The notes: generated by a model not told the origin, from the letters alone. Positions 45,004 through 53,367 are shown, counted from the stretch's first letter. The stretch: 64,000 nt of DNA from Halobacteriovorax sp. (GCA_002720865.1 PBIO01000014.1:865769-929768); one strand, 5' to 3'. Numbers and translations: made by a program.

Positions 45004-45186
45004 TTATTTGATGAATGGGTAGTAAAATTGAATACGAACTTTTTCTTCTTCGATTTCTCGAAGCCTTTCCTCATTGATAGGTCTGTTAAGAAAGTGAATG
45101 AACTTTTTTGTTTGGTCTTTTACAAAAGATTTTTTGAAGTTCTTACTTCTTTTAATTCCTGTTTTTTTTATTTTTGATAAAAGCAT
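45004..45186 (-). CDS. Small basic protein, first gene of conjugation operon
   Basis: 60 aa, ATG preceded by AGGGGGAAAT. Strongly basic N terminus (MLLSKIKKTGIKRSKNFKK), then RPINEERLREIEEEKVRIQF. The stop is 10 bp before the sigma-like gene. Too short for a family assignment; it is the first reading frame after the putative sigma-54 promoter. Confidence 0.5.
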   Translation of the reverse strand: MLLSKIKKTGIKRSKNFKKSFVKDQTKKFIHFLNRPINEERLREIEEEKVRIQFYYPFIK

Positions 45187-45232
45187 ATTTCCCCCTGAGT
45201 GCTTCTCAGTTGTTAATCTTGCTTTTATCTAT

Positions 45233-45248
45233 TACAGGATGTGTGCCA
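45233..45248 (-). promoter_or_regulatory. Weaker sigma-54-like promoter before conjugation operon
   Basis: TGGCAC (-24) at 45248-45243, 5-bp spacer, then CTGTA (-12) at 45237-45233 on the minus strand. The -24 is consensus and the -12 keeps T and G. It is 47 bp before the first start codon. Confidence 0.45.
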
Positions 45249-45323
45249 AATTTGATTAGTTGGCATGATTGAGTGAAATCAAATATTTAGAAAAGTTTGA
45301 ATTGGAAAATTAGAAAATAAAAT

Positions 45324-45371
45324 ATTGCGTATTTATTGCGTGCAACAATTCAGAAATTGCATGGAAGCAAT
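45324..45371. promoter_or_regulatory. Cluster of ATTGC/GCAAT sites (candidate activator binding sites)
   Basis: ATTGC at 45324-45328, palindrome TTGCGTGCAA at 45336-45345, and ATTGC-N6-GCAAT at 45356-45371, about 75-125 bp upstream of the putative sigma-54 promoter at 45233-45248. The same motif family occurs at 53025-53073. Confidence 0.5.
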
Positions 45372-45383
45372 ATAATCGAGATA

Positions 45384-46820
45384 TTATTTTGTAAATTTAA
45401 TTAAGCTTAGAGGCGATATTGTTATTTGACTTGTTTTGACATCATAATTAGCTTGATAGAAATTAAAATCCAAAGAGTCATATTCCATGCATTTATCATG
45501 AACAATATTAATGATTCTAATTTTATCTTCATCAGAGGTATTTAAGCCAAATATAATTCCATCCAGATCATTGAAATTATATTTAAGAAGACGATCTTTT
45601 TCCTCTACAGTGTCATTTAGAATGCTTGTATGAACTAATCTCGTTTCCTCTTCGTGACTCCATTCTTTCATTTTAAGAGGTATATCGTTATAGAACCGCT
45701 TCCAGTAGGCTTCTCGCCAACTGTCTTGACCTTGAATGATATCTTGGACTAATGGGCTTAATTCCTTGTTCTCGTTGCTGTACCATTGATTTATTAAGTC
45801 AGGGTAAGGTAAACGTCCTATTGATCTAAAAAATCCTATAGGCTTTACTTTTGAGTTGTAATTAATATCATGCAGTTCAAAAAACCTCTCTCCATAATGT
45901 TTTCGAGTTTCATTTTTATTTCCACCATAACCAGTAACAGTATTTAGATTAATACCTTTAATTTTATTTTTCTCTGTCGATTTAAACTTTAAACATATTC
46001 CCTTATGTCCATTTGCGTAATATCCCCACATAGAGGGATCTTTTGGATTTTTTGAAAAGCAAGCAGTATACCAAGGCCAAAACATTAATTTCTCAAGTTG
46101 CTTTACATATTTTGATGGGAAATCAAAAAGATAAAACTTTTTATTATTTTCCATCTTTTCTAGGTTATTAAGAGAACTGATTAGCTTTGTTTGACTTGCT
46201 GTATGTTGTATTACTTCAAAGATAACATCTTCTAAGTTTTCAAGTTTATTGTGCTCTTCTTTTGCTTTTTTTAAGAGGTTGAAGAAGTCCATATTGAATA
46301 GAGGGTTTTTTCCTAAAAGATTATCCATTTCAGTATCAAATTCACCTTTACTTTCAACAGTGTCATCGTGATTTTTTATTAGCTGAAGACAGTAAAGGTG
46401 TATTGATTCTAAATAAAAGATAAGCTCAGTTCGTCGAATACTATCTCTTTGTGAGATTCCTTCAATTAAAGTAATTATTTTCTCATTTGAAAAAAAATCA
46501 TCAAAAATGCTTTTAATTTTATCTTGATATATTGGTGTTGGAAGTCTATCAAAAGTGCTAAAGACGTGAATGGACTCATCTGTAACAAGGTGATCCTCAC
46601 CTCCAATTCTAATCATTAAGTATAAATCTTGGAGACAAAGAAGATAGTTTTTAAATAAATTTTTCCAAAGAGTCTGGTCGCCCTGCCAGTAAATATCCCT
46701 AAACCCTTCAAGTGGATCATTGAGGTCTTTTGGGTCTGAAAAATAAATTTCTTGTTTTTCCAGTTCTTGAAATTCTATAATTTTTTCAATAGATCGGAAT
46801 CTATAAATATATTCACTCAT
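45384..46820 (-). CDS. DUF2971-domain protein
   Basis: 478 aa. The N-terminal YIYRFRSIEKII then EIYFSDPKDLNDPLEG and the later FWPWYTACFSKNPKDPSMWG then YYANGHKGICLKF are the two recognisable DUF2971 blocks, separated by a long helical insertion (about 70-240) not usual for the family. The C-terminal part (EWSHEEETRLVHT) is also typical. DUF2971 proteins are often found on accessory islands; their biochemical role is not established. It is the last gene of the seven-gene operon, overlapping the previous gene by 8 bp. Confidence 0.8.
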   Translation of the reverse strand: MSEYIYRFRSIEKIIEFQELEKQEIYFSDPKDLNDPLEGFRDIYWQGDQTLWKNLFKNYLLCLQDLYLMIRIGGEDHLVTDESIHVFSTFDRLPTPIYQDKIKSIFDDFFSNEKIITLIEGISQRDSIRRTELIFYLESIHLYCLQLIKNHDDTVESKGEFDTEMDNLLGKNPLFNMDFFNLLKKAKEEHNKLENLEDVIFEVIQHTASQTKLISSLNNLEKMENNKKFYLFDFPSKYVKQLEKLMFWPWYTACFSKNPKDPSMWGYYANGHKGICLKFKSTEKNKIKGINLNTVTGYGGNKNETRKHYGERFFELHDINYNSKVKPIGFFRSIGRLPYPDLINQWYSNENKELSPLVQDIIQGQDSWREAYWKRFYNDIPLKMKEWSHEEETRLVHTSILNDTVEEKDRLLKYNFNDLDGIIFGLNTSDEDKIRIINIVHDKCMEYDSLDFNFYQANYDVKTSQITISPLSLIKFTK

Positions 46821-47367
46821 TTATCAACTTTGCTTCTTTCTTGGCTCGTATAATCATTAATATTATAGATAAAGAGTATATTATTATATTCCATTTGTTT
46901 ATAAAAATCATTGCGATTTGGGCAACTCCATAGCCAACATACATGGGGTGATTTATGAACTTATAGATACCGTCGGTGCATCGAGTACCTCGCTTAGCAG
47001 GAGAAACACCTAGCTTAGTTCCAAGGTCTATAGTGGCCCAAGTAACGATTAAAAATCCAGCTATAGCAAACAAATCAGCAACTAGTTTGATTGAGTTTGT
47101 TTCTAAGCCATAAGGGGCTGAGAAATAAATTAAGGGTAAAGCACTAGAGATATATGCAACAGAGGCCATCGTCTTGTTTCCTGTCTTGATAGCCGCTTCT
47201 CTTCTTATTAGAAATACTGCTGCAATAAAATCTCTAAAGAAAAGTAGTAAAAAGAAAAGCTCTCCCGATGCTTGCCACCTAAGAAAGCCAATCAGACTAA
47301 ATGAAAGCATAATTAAGCCACCAATCCATTTTTTATAATCAGTGGCCTTTACTGCTACTATTTGCAT
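46813..47367 (-). CDS. ICMT/PEMT-like membrane methyltransferase
   Basis: 184 aa with five hydrophobic segments. The C-terminal block GTRCTDGIYKFINHPMYVG (about 128-146), with R-HP-Y spacing, is the signature of the isoprenylcysteine carboxyl methyltransferase-like superfamily that binds S-adenosylmethionine in the membrane. Substrate unknown. Eukaryotic-type prenylated proteins are not expected here, so a lipid or small hydrophobic molecule is more likely (inference). A second family member is at 56482. Confidence 0.75.
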   Translation of the reverse strand: MQIVAVKATDYKKWIGGLIMLSFSLIGFLRWQASGELFFLLLFFRDFIAAVFLIRREAAIKTGNKTMASVAYISSALPLIYFSAPYGLETNSIKLVADLFAIAGFLIVTWATIDLGTKLGVSPAKRGTRCTDGIYKFINHPMYVGYGVAQIAMIFINKWNIIIYSLSIILMIIRAKKEAKLINE

Positions 47368-47368
47368 A

Positions 47369-47722
47369 CTAAATTCCCGGATTCATTCGCCCATTAAGAA
47401 TTTCATTAATATCAAGATCAGGAAAAACTTGATTTCTGATTTCACCAATTAGAGCTTCTTCACCCTCAAGCAAGCGAATGTAATGAACCATGTTTTTTAT
47501 AATAAGTTCTTTTCTTTCTCTATCGCTCAAGACTTCATTTGTTTCGGTGCCATTTTCTTCTAAAAATGAAACCTTATTACCAGAGAGTAACTGCGTGAGT
47601 ACTCTTTCTTGGCTTTTAATTAACTCCGGAAGGTCTTTAATCCCCTCTGCATAACTCGTAACTGTCTGCGCACTCGCTGCAATTGCCAAGCATAGTGCAA
47701 TAGTTTTTAAAAATGTCTTCAT
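47369..47722 (-). CDS. Small exported protein, 117 aa
   Basis: Signal peptide ending near TSYA-EG. The mature part is helical and acidic (DLPELIKSQERVLTQLLSGN; ETNEVLSDRERKELIIKNMV). No family recognised. One base separates it from both neighbours, so it belongs to the sensory operon. It could be a secreted signal precursor or a periplasmic adaptor; the sequence does not decide. Confidence 0.65.
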   Translation of the reverse strand: MKTFLKTIALCLAIAASAQTVTSYAEGIKDLPELIKSQERVLTQLLSGNKVSFLEENGTETNEVLSDRERKELIIKNMVHYIRLLEGEEALIGEIRNQVFPDLDINEILNGRMNPGI

Positions 47723-47723
47723 A

Positions 47724-48506
47724 CTATTTCTCCCCTGATAAAAAATTATCTATTGTTTCAATTGTTTGTTGTGGTTGTTCATAATGAGCAAAATGCCCAG
47801 CATTATTTATTATTTTTAAATTAAATCCACCCAAGGCCGCTTCATCTTTTGCAGGTTCAGGTGGCATTACCAAATCAGCTTCACCAGAGATAAATAATTT
47901 TGGAATATCGACTGACTTTAATTTGTGAAGTCGATCTTCTTTTGTGGCACTCTCTGCAATGGCCTCAGTGTAGCTTTTTACACAAACTGAATCATCGGTG
48001 ATAGTGGCAATACATTGATCAGCATGGTCAGGGTGAAAATAGAATTTTCTATAAATATAGAACCACTCTTTATAAATTTCATCCGTAGGTTGTTTTTCAA
48101 GTTTACCTGAAATTTCAATATGTTTATCGGTAATACCTTTTTCAAAGCGTTCACCAAGTGATGAAAAGGCTCTGTTTGAAACAGGTGATCCAATAACGAT
48201 AAGACCTTTGATGTTTTGGTAATTATTTGCAGTAATATCTATAGCCTGTATGCCTCCGAACGAGTGGGCACATAAAACAACATTCGCTAAGTCTTTAATG
48301 GCTTCTTTGACTTCATCAAGCAAAATCTCATAGCTGTGGCTGTCATTCAGTTCTGTTGTAGTCCCCACAGGGTCAAGAAAAAATAATGAGTATTTTTCTT
48401 TTAAAGGGATAAGCTTTTCAAAAGAGATTGAACTTAAGCCCGGCCCCCCAGGAATAAAAACTAAGTTTGTTTTTGAATGTTCGTTTATATAACTTTTAAT
48501 TTTCAT
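47724..48506 (-). CDS. Alpha/beta hydrolase (proline-iminopeptidase-like)
   Basis: 260 aa, cytoplasmic, no signal. NLVFIPGGPGLSSISFEKLI (oxyanion GGPG as in proline iminopeptidases), nucleophile elbow CAHSFGGIQ, acid ISGEADLVMPPE and catalytic His INNAGHFAHYEQP. The ATG overlaps the response-regulator stop (TAATG). In a peptide-sensing operon an aminopeptidase or signal-degrading role is plausible but unproven. Confidence 0.82.
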   Translation of the reverse strand: MKIKSYINEHSKTNLVFIPGGPGLSSISFEKLIPLKEKYSLFFLDPVGTTTELNDSHSYEILLDEVKEAIKDLANVVLCAHSFGGIQAIDITANNYQNIKGLIVIGSPVSNRAFSSLGERFEKGITDKHIEISGKLEKQPTDEIYKEWFYIYRKFYFHPDHADQCIATITDDSVCVKSYTEAIAESATKEDRLHKLKSVDIPKLFISGEADLVMPPEPAKDEAALGGFNLKIINNAGHFAHYEQPQQTIETIDNFLSGEK

Positions 48507-49906
48507 TATACTTCAACCCCTGTGATTGAAAGAGGCAACTTTGGGCGACCTCGGCCTTTAGAAGGGATAAAGGCATCTAACTTATATTTTTTTATCCAAC
48601 GATATAAAGTTGAGTAATCAACACCAAAGCACTTGGCAGCAGCGGTTTTATTTCCTTTTGTGGCCTTAAGTACTTTTATAATTGTCGTTTTGATTTCATC
48701 ATCCTTAAGCTTGTTAAGGTCAAATGATGAATCCTTGGTGATTTCTTTCTGTATTTTTTGAGGAGTACAATTTAACGCCCTGTAGATAATATCGTCGTTA
48801 ATAGATCGTCTATCTGTAAAGATCATTGCCCTTTGGATTACATTTTTTAACTCTCGAACATTACCGGGCCAGTCGTGTTGCTTTAATGCATGGAAGGCCG
48901 AAGGATGAATTTGAAAGAAAATTCCATTAGAAAACTCATTTATAAACATGGTTGTATAATATTCTATATCTTCAGGACGATCTCTAAGAGAAGGGATTTC
49001 AAAGGTGAAGGTATTAAGCCTTTGAAGTAAATCTAATCTGAAAAGACTTTTTTCAACTTCCTGAGTTAAGTCCTTATGTGTTGCCGCAATAAATCTCAAG
49101 GTGATTTTTCTTGGTACTGTTGCACCAACTGGCATAATTTCTCTTTCTTGTACGGCACGAAGTAACTTGGCTTGAATCTCAAGTGAGCAATCACCAATTT
49201 CATCAAGAAAGAAAACGCCATTATGGGCCTGTTCGAGAAGACCTATCTTATTTGCAGTTGCACCTGTGAAAGCTCCTTTCATGTGACCAAAAAGCTCTGA
49301 CTCGGCTGTTTCTTTTGGGATACTTGCCATATTCGCGGCGACAAGTCTTTTTCCCAAATAACTTGCAATATATTTTGCCATGTACTCTTTTCCAGTACCA
49401 GATTCACCGTTTATTAGAATCGAGGCATCACTTCCACTACGCAAAAGTTTATCCAAGTCTTTAAACATCTTAAATATTGCCGGTGACTTAGTTTTAAATT
49501 CAGTTGAATTACTTTTTCTCTGGCTTTGTTCTTTCTTTTTACTAAGCCCTTTTCTAATGGCAATTCTTAAGAGGTCATCGTGATCGCCATCTTTTGTTAT
49601 GAAGTCAGTTAATGGCCTTTTCATCGCCTCAACAACTCGCTTTGTATCTTTATCCCCACTTAATACCACAAAGGGGATTTGGTGATACTCTTTAATAATA
49701 TGATTAATAAGGTTTAAGCCATCTTCGGCGTGTCCCTCAAAGTTGAGGTCAATAACCACAAGCTGAACGTCAGACGTTTTTATTATATCCTTTGCATCAT
49801 TCACGCTTGTTGCCGTTAAAATAGAAAACTCATCAGAGAGCAGGATTTCACTACTTTCTAAAATGGCCTTGTCATCGTCTACCAATAAAATTAATTCTTT
49901 ATTCAT
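48506..49906 (-). CDS. NtrC-family sigma-54-dependent response regulator
   Basis: 466 aa. The receiver domain (1-120) has acidic residues at 10-12, a phosphoacceptor Asp53 (VVIDLNFEG) and a Lys near 105. The AAA+ domain has Walker A GESGTGK (167-173), the sigma-54-contacting GAFTGA loop (211-216) and Walker B FFLDEIG. A C-terminal Fis-type HTH follows (TKGNKTAAAKCFGVDYSTLY). It activates sigma-54 RNA polymerase from enhancer sites. Its gene follows the kinase gene by 9 bp, and the operon promoter itself is a consensus sigma-54 site, implying autoactivation. Confidence 0.95.
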   Translation of the reverse strand: MNKELILLVDDDKAILESSEILLSDEFSILTATSVNDAKDIIKTSDVQLVVIDLNFEGHAEDGLNLINHIIKEYHQIPFVVLSGDKDTKRVVEAMKRPLTDFITKDGDHDDLLRIAIRKGLSKKKEQSQRKSNSTEFKTKSPAIFKMFKDLDKLLRSGSDASILINGESGTGKEYMAKYIASYLGKRLVAANMASIPKETAESELFGHMKGAFTGATANKIGLLEQAHNGVFFLDEIGDCSLEIQAKLLRAVQEREIMPVGATVPRKITLRFIAATHKDLTQEVEKSLFRLDLLQRLNTFTFEIPSLRDRPEDIEYYTTMFINEFSNGIFFQIHPSAFHALKQHDWPGNVRELKNVIQRAMIFTDRRSINDDIIYRALNCTPQKIQKEITKDSSFDLNKLKDDEIKTTIIKVLKATKGNKTAAAKCFGVDYSTLYRWIKKYKLDAFIPSKGRGRPKLPLSITGVEV

Positions 49907-49915
49907 AATTTACCC

Positions 49916-51283
49916 CTACATCCTTATGTCAAAACATGCTCCACCAAGATGCGATTTTCTATAGATGATTTTACCACCATGGAGTCTAATAATATGGTTA
50001 GCACTGGACAATCCAATACCAACACCATTTTTCTTTTTTGATTTCCCCCTTCCTTGTAAAAAGAGAGAAACATCTTCTTGTTTAATTCCTTCACCATCAT
50101 CAGAAATAGCGATGGATATTTCTTTATTTATTTTTTTAACTACAACTTCAACCTGACCTTTACTGGCCTCGATAGCATTAACGACAAGATTGCTAATTGC
50201 TCTACCTAGCATCATGTTGTCATGAAGAAACGACTTTATAGAGCTGTCGTATTTTTCAACTATCTCTACATTTTGAACCTCTGTTAATGCCATTTGCGCC
50301 TGCCCAGTTGCCTTACGAACAGATTCATTTAAGTCATTCTCTTTGCGATCAATATCTACTTTAAGATTTCCTTTGGATGCCGTTACCTGAAATAAAATTT
50401 GTTCTGCAATCTCAGCCACTCGCATTTTTGCAAAATCTTTTTTATCTTGGGGAATACCTTCTTTATTAATAATTTTAATCATCTGCTTTAGAGCCGCAAC
50501 AGGTGTGTGAAGGTCATGTATGAGTCTTTTATAAGCTTCAACGGTTAACTCCTTGGCCTTCGCTTGGGCCAAGTTATCATTACTACGCTTTAGTTTTGAG
50601 CTTGTGGTTAGAATCGTATTATAGATATTTTCAAGTTCTTCAATATACATATAGTTTGAAAGACTTACTTCTCCAAATTCCGAGAGCTTTCTAATACTAT
50701 GTTCAAGTTCTTTAATAGGTTCAATTGATTTTTGTGCTGTTGAAATGATCTTTGTTGCTAGTATATTTAGAATTAAAAAACTGAGAAAAAATATTATTGC
50801 TGAAATAATCATAACCATAAAAAATAGCTCAAAAGTCGGGTTGAAAATCCGAATATTAGAATTAAGATTTGCTGGGCCACCATCTCTTTTGATTTTGACC
50901 GTCGATATTAAATTATCTCTGGAGATTTTAGTTTTAATTCCCAATATGCCCATGCCGATATTTTTAAGTGGAATGCCAACAGTGGTAGTTGAATCACTGG
51001 AGGCAATAATTCTTTTATCATCAAAAATTTCAATCCTAATGCCTTTTTCTTTTGCCACCGAGGTTATAAAACGTTGAAGCTCCGGCCCATCTTGAGTTTC
51101 AATAAGAGTTGAAATATGGGGAGAGATGGCCCTTGCAAATGAGAGGTCAGAGTCTGAATAGAATATCAATATGGAGTACGCCGTAATAATTGCCGTAATT
51201 AACGCTAATGATGCCGGTAAAATGATTTTATATGGCAACAGTTTTTTGTTTAAATATTCTTTAAAGGAAAGGCTACGATTCAT
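49916..51283 (-). CDS. Sensor histidine kinase
   Basis: 455 aa. Two transmembrane helices (about 19-42 and 152-178) enclose a periplasmic sensor of about 110 residues. A HAMP-like linker is followed by a dimerisation domain with phosphoacceptor His256 (RLIHDLHTPVAALKQM) and a HATPase_c domain (LVVNAIEAS, SDDGEGI, GVGIGLSSANHIIRLHGGKI). It overlaps the solute-binding protein gene by 4 bp (ATGA), which suggests that the binding protein is its ligand-presenting partner. Cognate regulator is the next gene. Confidence 0.94.
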   Translation of the reverse strand: MNRSLSFKEYLNKKLLPYKIILPASLALITAIITAYSILIFYSDSDLSFARAISPHISTLIETQDGPELQRFITSVAKEKGIRIEIFDDKRIIASSDSTTTVGIPLKNIGMGILGIKTKISRDNLISTVKIKRDGGPANLNSNIRIFNPTFELFFMVMIISAIIFFLSFLILNILATKIISTAQKSIEPIKELEHSIRKLSEFGEVSLSNYMYIEELENIYNTILTTSSKLKRSNDNLAQAKAKELTVEAYKRLIHDLHTPVAALKQMIKIINKEGIPQDKKDFAKMRVAEIAEQILFQVTASKGNLKVDIDRKENDLNESVRKATGQAQMALTEVQNVEIVEKYDSSIKSFLHDNMMLGRAISNLVVNAIEASKGQVEVVVKKINKEISIAISDDGEGIKQEDVSLFLQGRGKSKKKNGVGIGLSSANHIIRLHGGKIIYRKSHLGGACFDIRM

Positions 51284-52818
51284 TTACTGGCCTCCTCTAA
51301 GCATGAATTATCAAAGCTAACTTTTCGATAATCAATATAAGCAACGGCCAAAAGGTTTGGCTTGAATCCTTTTACGCATTTGTGAATCCAGTAATGTGGT
51401 TTCGAGTGAAATAAATTTGCCGATAGAGCGAGAGTTTCAATTCTGTTGGCCAATTTTTTATAAACATCAAATCTTTTTACTCTGTCTTGAAGACCTCTTG
51501 CTGATGTAAGTAAAGAATCAATTAATTTGTCCTTTATACCGCTATAATTATCAGGGTTACTTGAAGCAAAGTTATTAAGTAAAAATTCAGTGTCCGGATA
51601 ATCCACTATCATAGAGACAAGAAAGGTTTGTAACGTTTTATCCTCATACCTCTTCATCATCTCAGGCCAAGATAAAACTTCAGTTTTTATTTTCCAACCT
51701 TTCTTTTTAAGAGTGGTTTCAAAAAAAGTAGCAATCTCATTTGTTTTATCAAGGCCTTCGGGAATAGTTATTGTAATAGGACTATGTTTAGGTATTTCCT
51801 CCTGCTGTATTGGGCTTTCATTCTTAATATAGCCGGGAAAACCTGTAGGCACATATCCATTTGCCTGTGCAGCACTTGGGTAAAAAGTTTTTCTAAATTT
51901 TTCAGAGTCGATACTTTGCTTTAGAGCTTTACGGACTTTTATATCATTTAGCGGTGCAATTCTTGTATTGAATCCAATGATCCATGTATCGGCAACAACA
52001 GTGCTAAAATCTTGTCCTTCTTTAAAAACATCTTCAAGACCACTTAATGGCCAGCTAGAAAGATCGTGCATTTTTCCTTCTTTAGCTTCTTGCATTGCCG
52101 TGGTTTGATCAACGGCCCTTAAAATCATAGATTTAATATGCGGTTTTTTACCGTGATAGTTTTCAAAGCGTCTAAGCTCAATATCAATCTTATCAATTTT
52201 GGCTACTGAAAATGGGCCAGAGCCAATGGGGTTCTTAAAGAAGTCTTTTGTCCTTAAAAGTTTTGCAGGAAGAACCTTGGCTGTTCCACCGGCTAAAACA
52301 TATAGAATTGGTGGAAAGGGATTTTTAAGTTCAATGGTTACTGTGTGATCATTACTGGCTTTAATCCCCGAAACCGATTTGCTAATGCCGCTATGGTAAT
52401 CACTAGCACCTAAAATCATATCGTAATATTTAAAGACTTTGCTTTCAGGGGCAACCATTCGACTTAATGAAGCAACAACATCAAAAGCTGTGATCTTATC
52501 GCCATTATGAAACTTGGCGTTGTTTTTTAATATGAAGGTGAGAGTCTTGCCGTCTTTGCTTGTTTCCCAAGATTTGGCGATCCCTGCTTGAATGCCGTAG
52601 GTTTCGGTAAATCTAAGAAGGCCTTCATAAACAAGCTCTGAAAATATTAGTGAAGCCCCATCATTCATCTGGGCCGGATCGTAAGTAACTGGCTTGGAAT
52701 ACACCGCCTTGATGTAGGGAATTTCTACATAGCTGGTTACATGCTTTGTTTGTTGGTGATAGAAACCTCCAATCAAAACTAGTGCGGTGAATGTTGTTCC
52801 AAGAACAATTTTTTTCAA
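51280..52818 (-). CDS. Family-5 (peptide/nickel-type) solute-binding protein, orphan
   Basis: 512 aa, TTG start after GGGGGAAAGC. Signal-peptide-like N terminus (KKIVLGTTFTALVLIGGFY) without a lipobox. SBP_bac_5 motifs: DPAQMNDGASLIFSELVYEG, AKSWETSKDGKTLTFILKNN then AKFHNGDKITAFDV, and PIGSGPFSV. No ABC permease or ATPase genes are present, so it is an orphan and likely a sensor component for the adjacent kinase. Ligand probably a short peptide or similar molecule (inference). Confidence 0.88.
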   Translation of the reverse strand: MKKIVLGTTFTALVLIGGFYHQQTKHVTSYVEIPYIKAVYSKPVTYDPAQMNDGASLIFSELVYEGLLRFTETYGIQAGIAKSWETSKDGKTLTFILKNNAKFHNGDKITAFDVVASLSRMVAPESKVFKYYDMILGASDYHSGISKSVSGIKASNDHTVTIELKNPFPPILYVLAGGTAKVLPAKLLRTKDFFKNPIGSGPFSVAKIDKIDIELRRFENYHGKKPHIKSMILRAVDQTTAMQEAKEGKMHDLSSWPLSGLEDVFKEGQDFSTVVADTWIIGFNTRIAPLNDIKVRKALKQSIDSEKFRKTFYPSAAQANGYVPTGFPGYIKNESPIQQEEIPKHSPITITIPEGLDKTNEIATFFETTLKKKGWKIKTEVLSWPEMMKRYEDKTLQTFLVSMIVDYPDTEFLLNNFASSNPDNYSGIKDKLIDSLLTSARGLQDRVKRFDVYKKLANRIETLALSANLFHSKPHYWIHKCVKGFKPNLLAVAYIDYRKVSFDNSCLEEASK

Positions 52819-52860
52819 GCTTTCCCCCAGCGGTTAAATTCGCTATCTGCTCAGTCTATG

Positions 52861-52876
52861 AGCAAGGCCTGTGCCA
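52861..52876 (-). promoter_or_regulatory. Consensus sigma-54 promoter of the sensory operon
   Basis: Minus strand reads TGGCAC-AGGCC-TTGCT, with the -24 element at 52876-52871 and the -12 at 52865-52861, an exact match to TGGCAC-N5-TTGCW. It is 43 bp upstream of the solute-binding protein start. Confidence 0.85.
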
Positions 52877-53024
52877 CTTCTAAAGTTTCGACACAGTAGG
52901 CTATACAATCGCTTTAGAGGTTGATTGGCAAATCGAGTCTGTAATATTTTCAGGTATTTAAAGGGATCGAGGACATTTCGATACCGACATGTTTTCGAGC
53001 TGAGACTTCCGTACAGATTTTAAT

Positions 53025-53073
53025 ATTGCAAAGATACAATAATTAAAAATATTGCACGCAATATATATGCAAT
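53025..53073. promoter_or_regulatory. ATTGC/GCAAT palindrome cluster between divergent sigma-54 promoters
   Basis: ATTGC at 53025-53029; ATATTGC-AC-GCAATAT at 53049-53064 (7-bp arms); GCAAT at 53069-53073. It lies about 150-200 bp from the minus promoter and 75-125 bp from the plus promoter. This is a typical enhancer location for an NtrC-type activator. The 52819-53367 gap contains no gene I can support. Confidence 0.6.
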
Positions 53074-53147
53074 ATTTTATTAGGCTCAGTTCCTCTTCTT
53101 AAATCTGTAACATGCTTAAAGGCTGTAGGGATTCACATATCATTTTT

Positions 53148-53163
53148 TGGCACTGCGATTGCC
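53148..53163 (+). promoter_or_regulatory. Divergent near-consensus sigma-54 promoter
   Basis: TGGCAC-TGCGA-TTGCC, one base from consensus at the final position. It points toward the copper block; the next start codon is 205 bp away, so it would give a long leader or a separate small transcript. Confidence 0.7.
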
Positions 53164-53293
53164 TTACTGTTTATGTAAGTGTGGTCTAGGCTTAACTTTA
53201 TACTGGTAAATTGACTGAATTAACTCGTGTCGCTTTACGTTGCTATCGACTATTATTTTAAATTTTTAAAGCTGATATAGATCATGTACTTCC

Positions 53294-53315
53294 TATACCT
53301 ATGGGGGGTAGGGTA
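53294..53315 (+). promoter_or_regulatory. Putative CsoR operator of the copper block
   Basis: The G-tract segment TATACCTATGGGGGGTAGGG (53294-53313) followed by TA resembles CsoR operators, which have TACC...GGGGTA-like half-sites. It overlaps a possible -10 element and lies 53 bp before the first gene of a csoR-containing operon. Confidence 0.55.
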
Positions 53316-53367
53316 CTAATGAGAAATAATTAATTGATTAACAATTACTTTTTTAAGGAGAAACACA

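Larger units (their letters stand above)
30204..53367. mobile_element. Integrative conjugative element inserted at ssrA (right end not resolved)
   Basis: Left end: tmRNA 3' CCA followed by a serine integrase reading toward it. Contents: integrase, XRE/effector pair, type IV secretion genes, FtsK-like coupling ATPase, and a sigma-54 sensory operon. I found no second copy of the tmRNA 3' end in the window, so the right attachment site lies beyond 64000 or has diverged. The end given here marks the last region I tie firmly to the element; the copper and redox genes that follow may be cargo. Confidence 0.8.

Noticed and set aside
53025..53073. ATTGC repeats as an iteron replication origin
   Set aside because: No Rep gene is adjacent and the sites are few; their placement beside sigma-54 promoters fits activator sites better.
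30204..53367. CRISPR array or additional insertion sequences in the element
   Set aside because: No regularly spaced direct repeats with spacers, and no transposase reading frames were seen.
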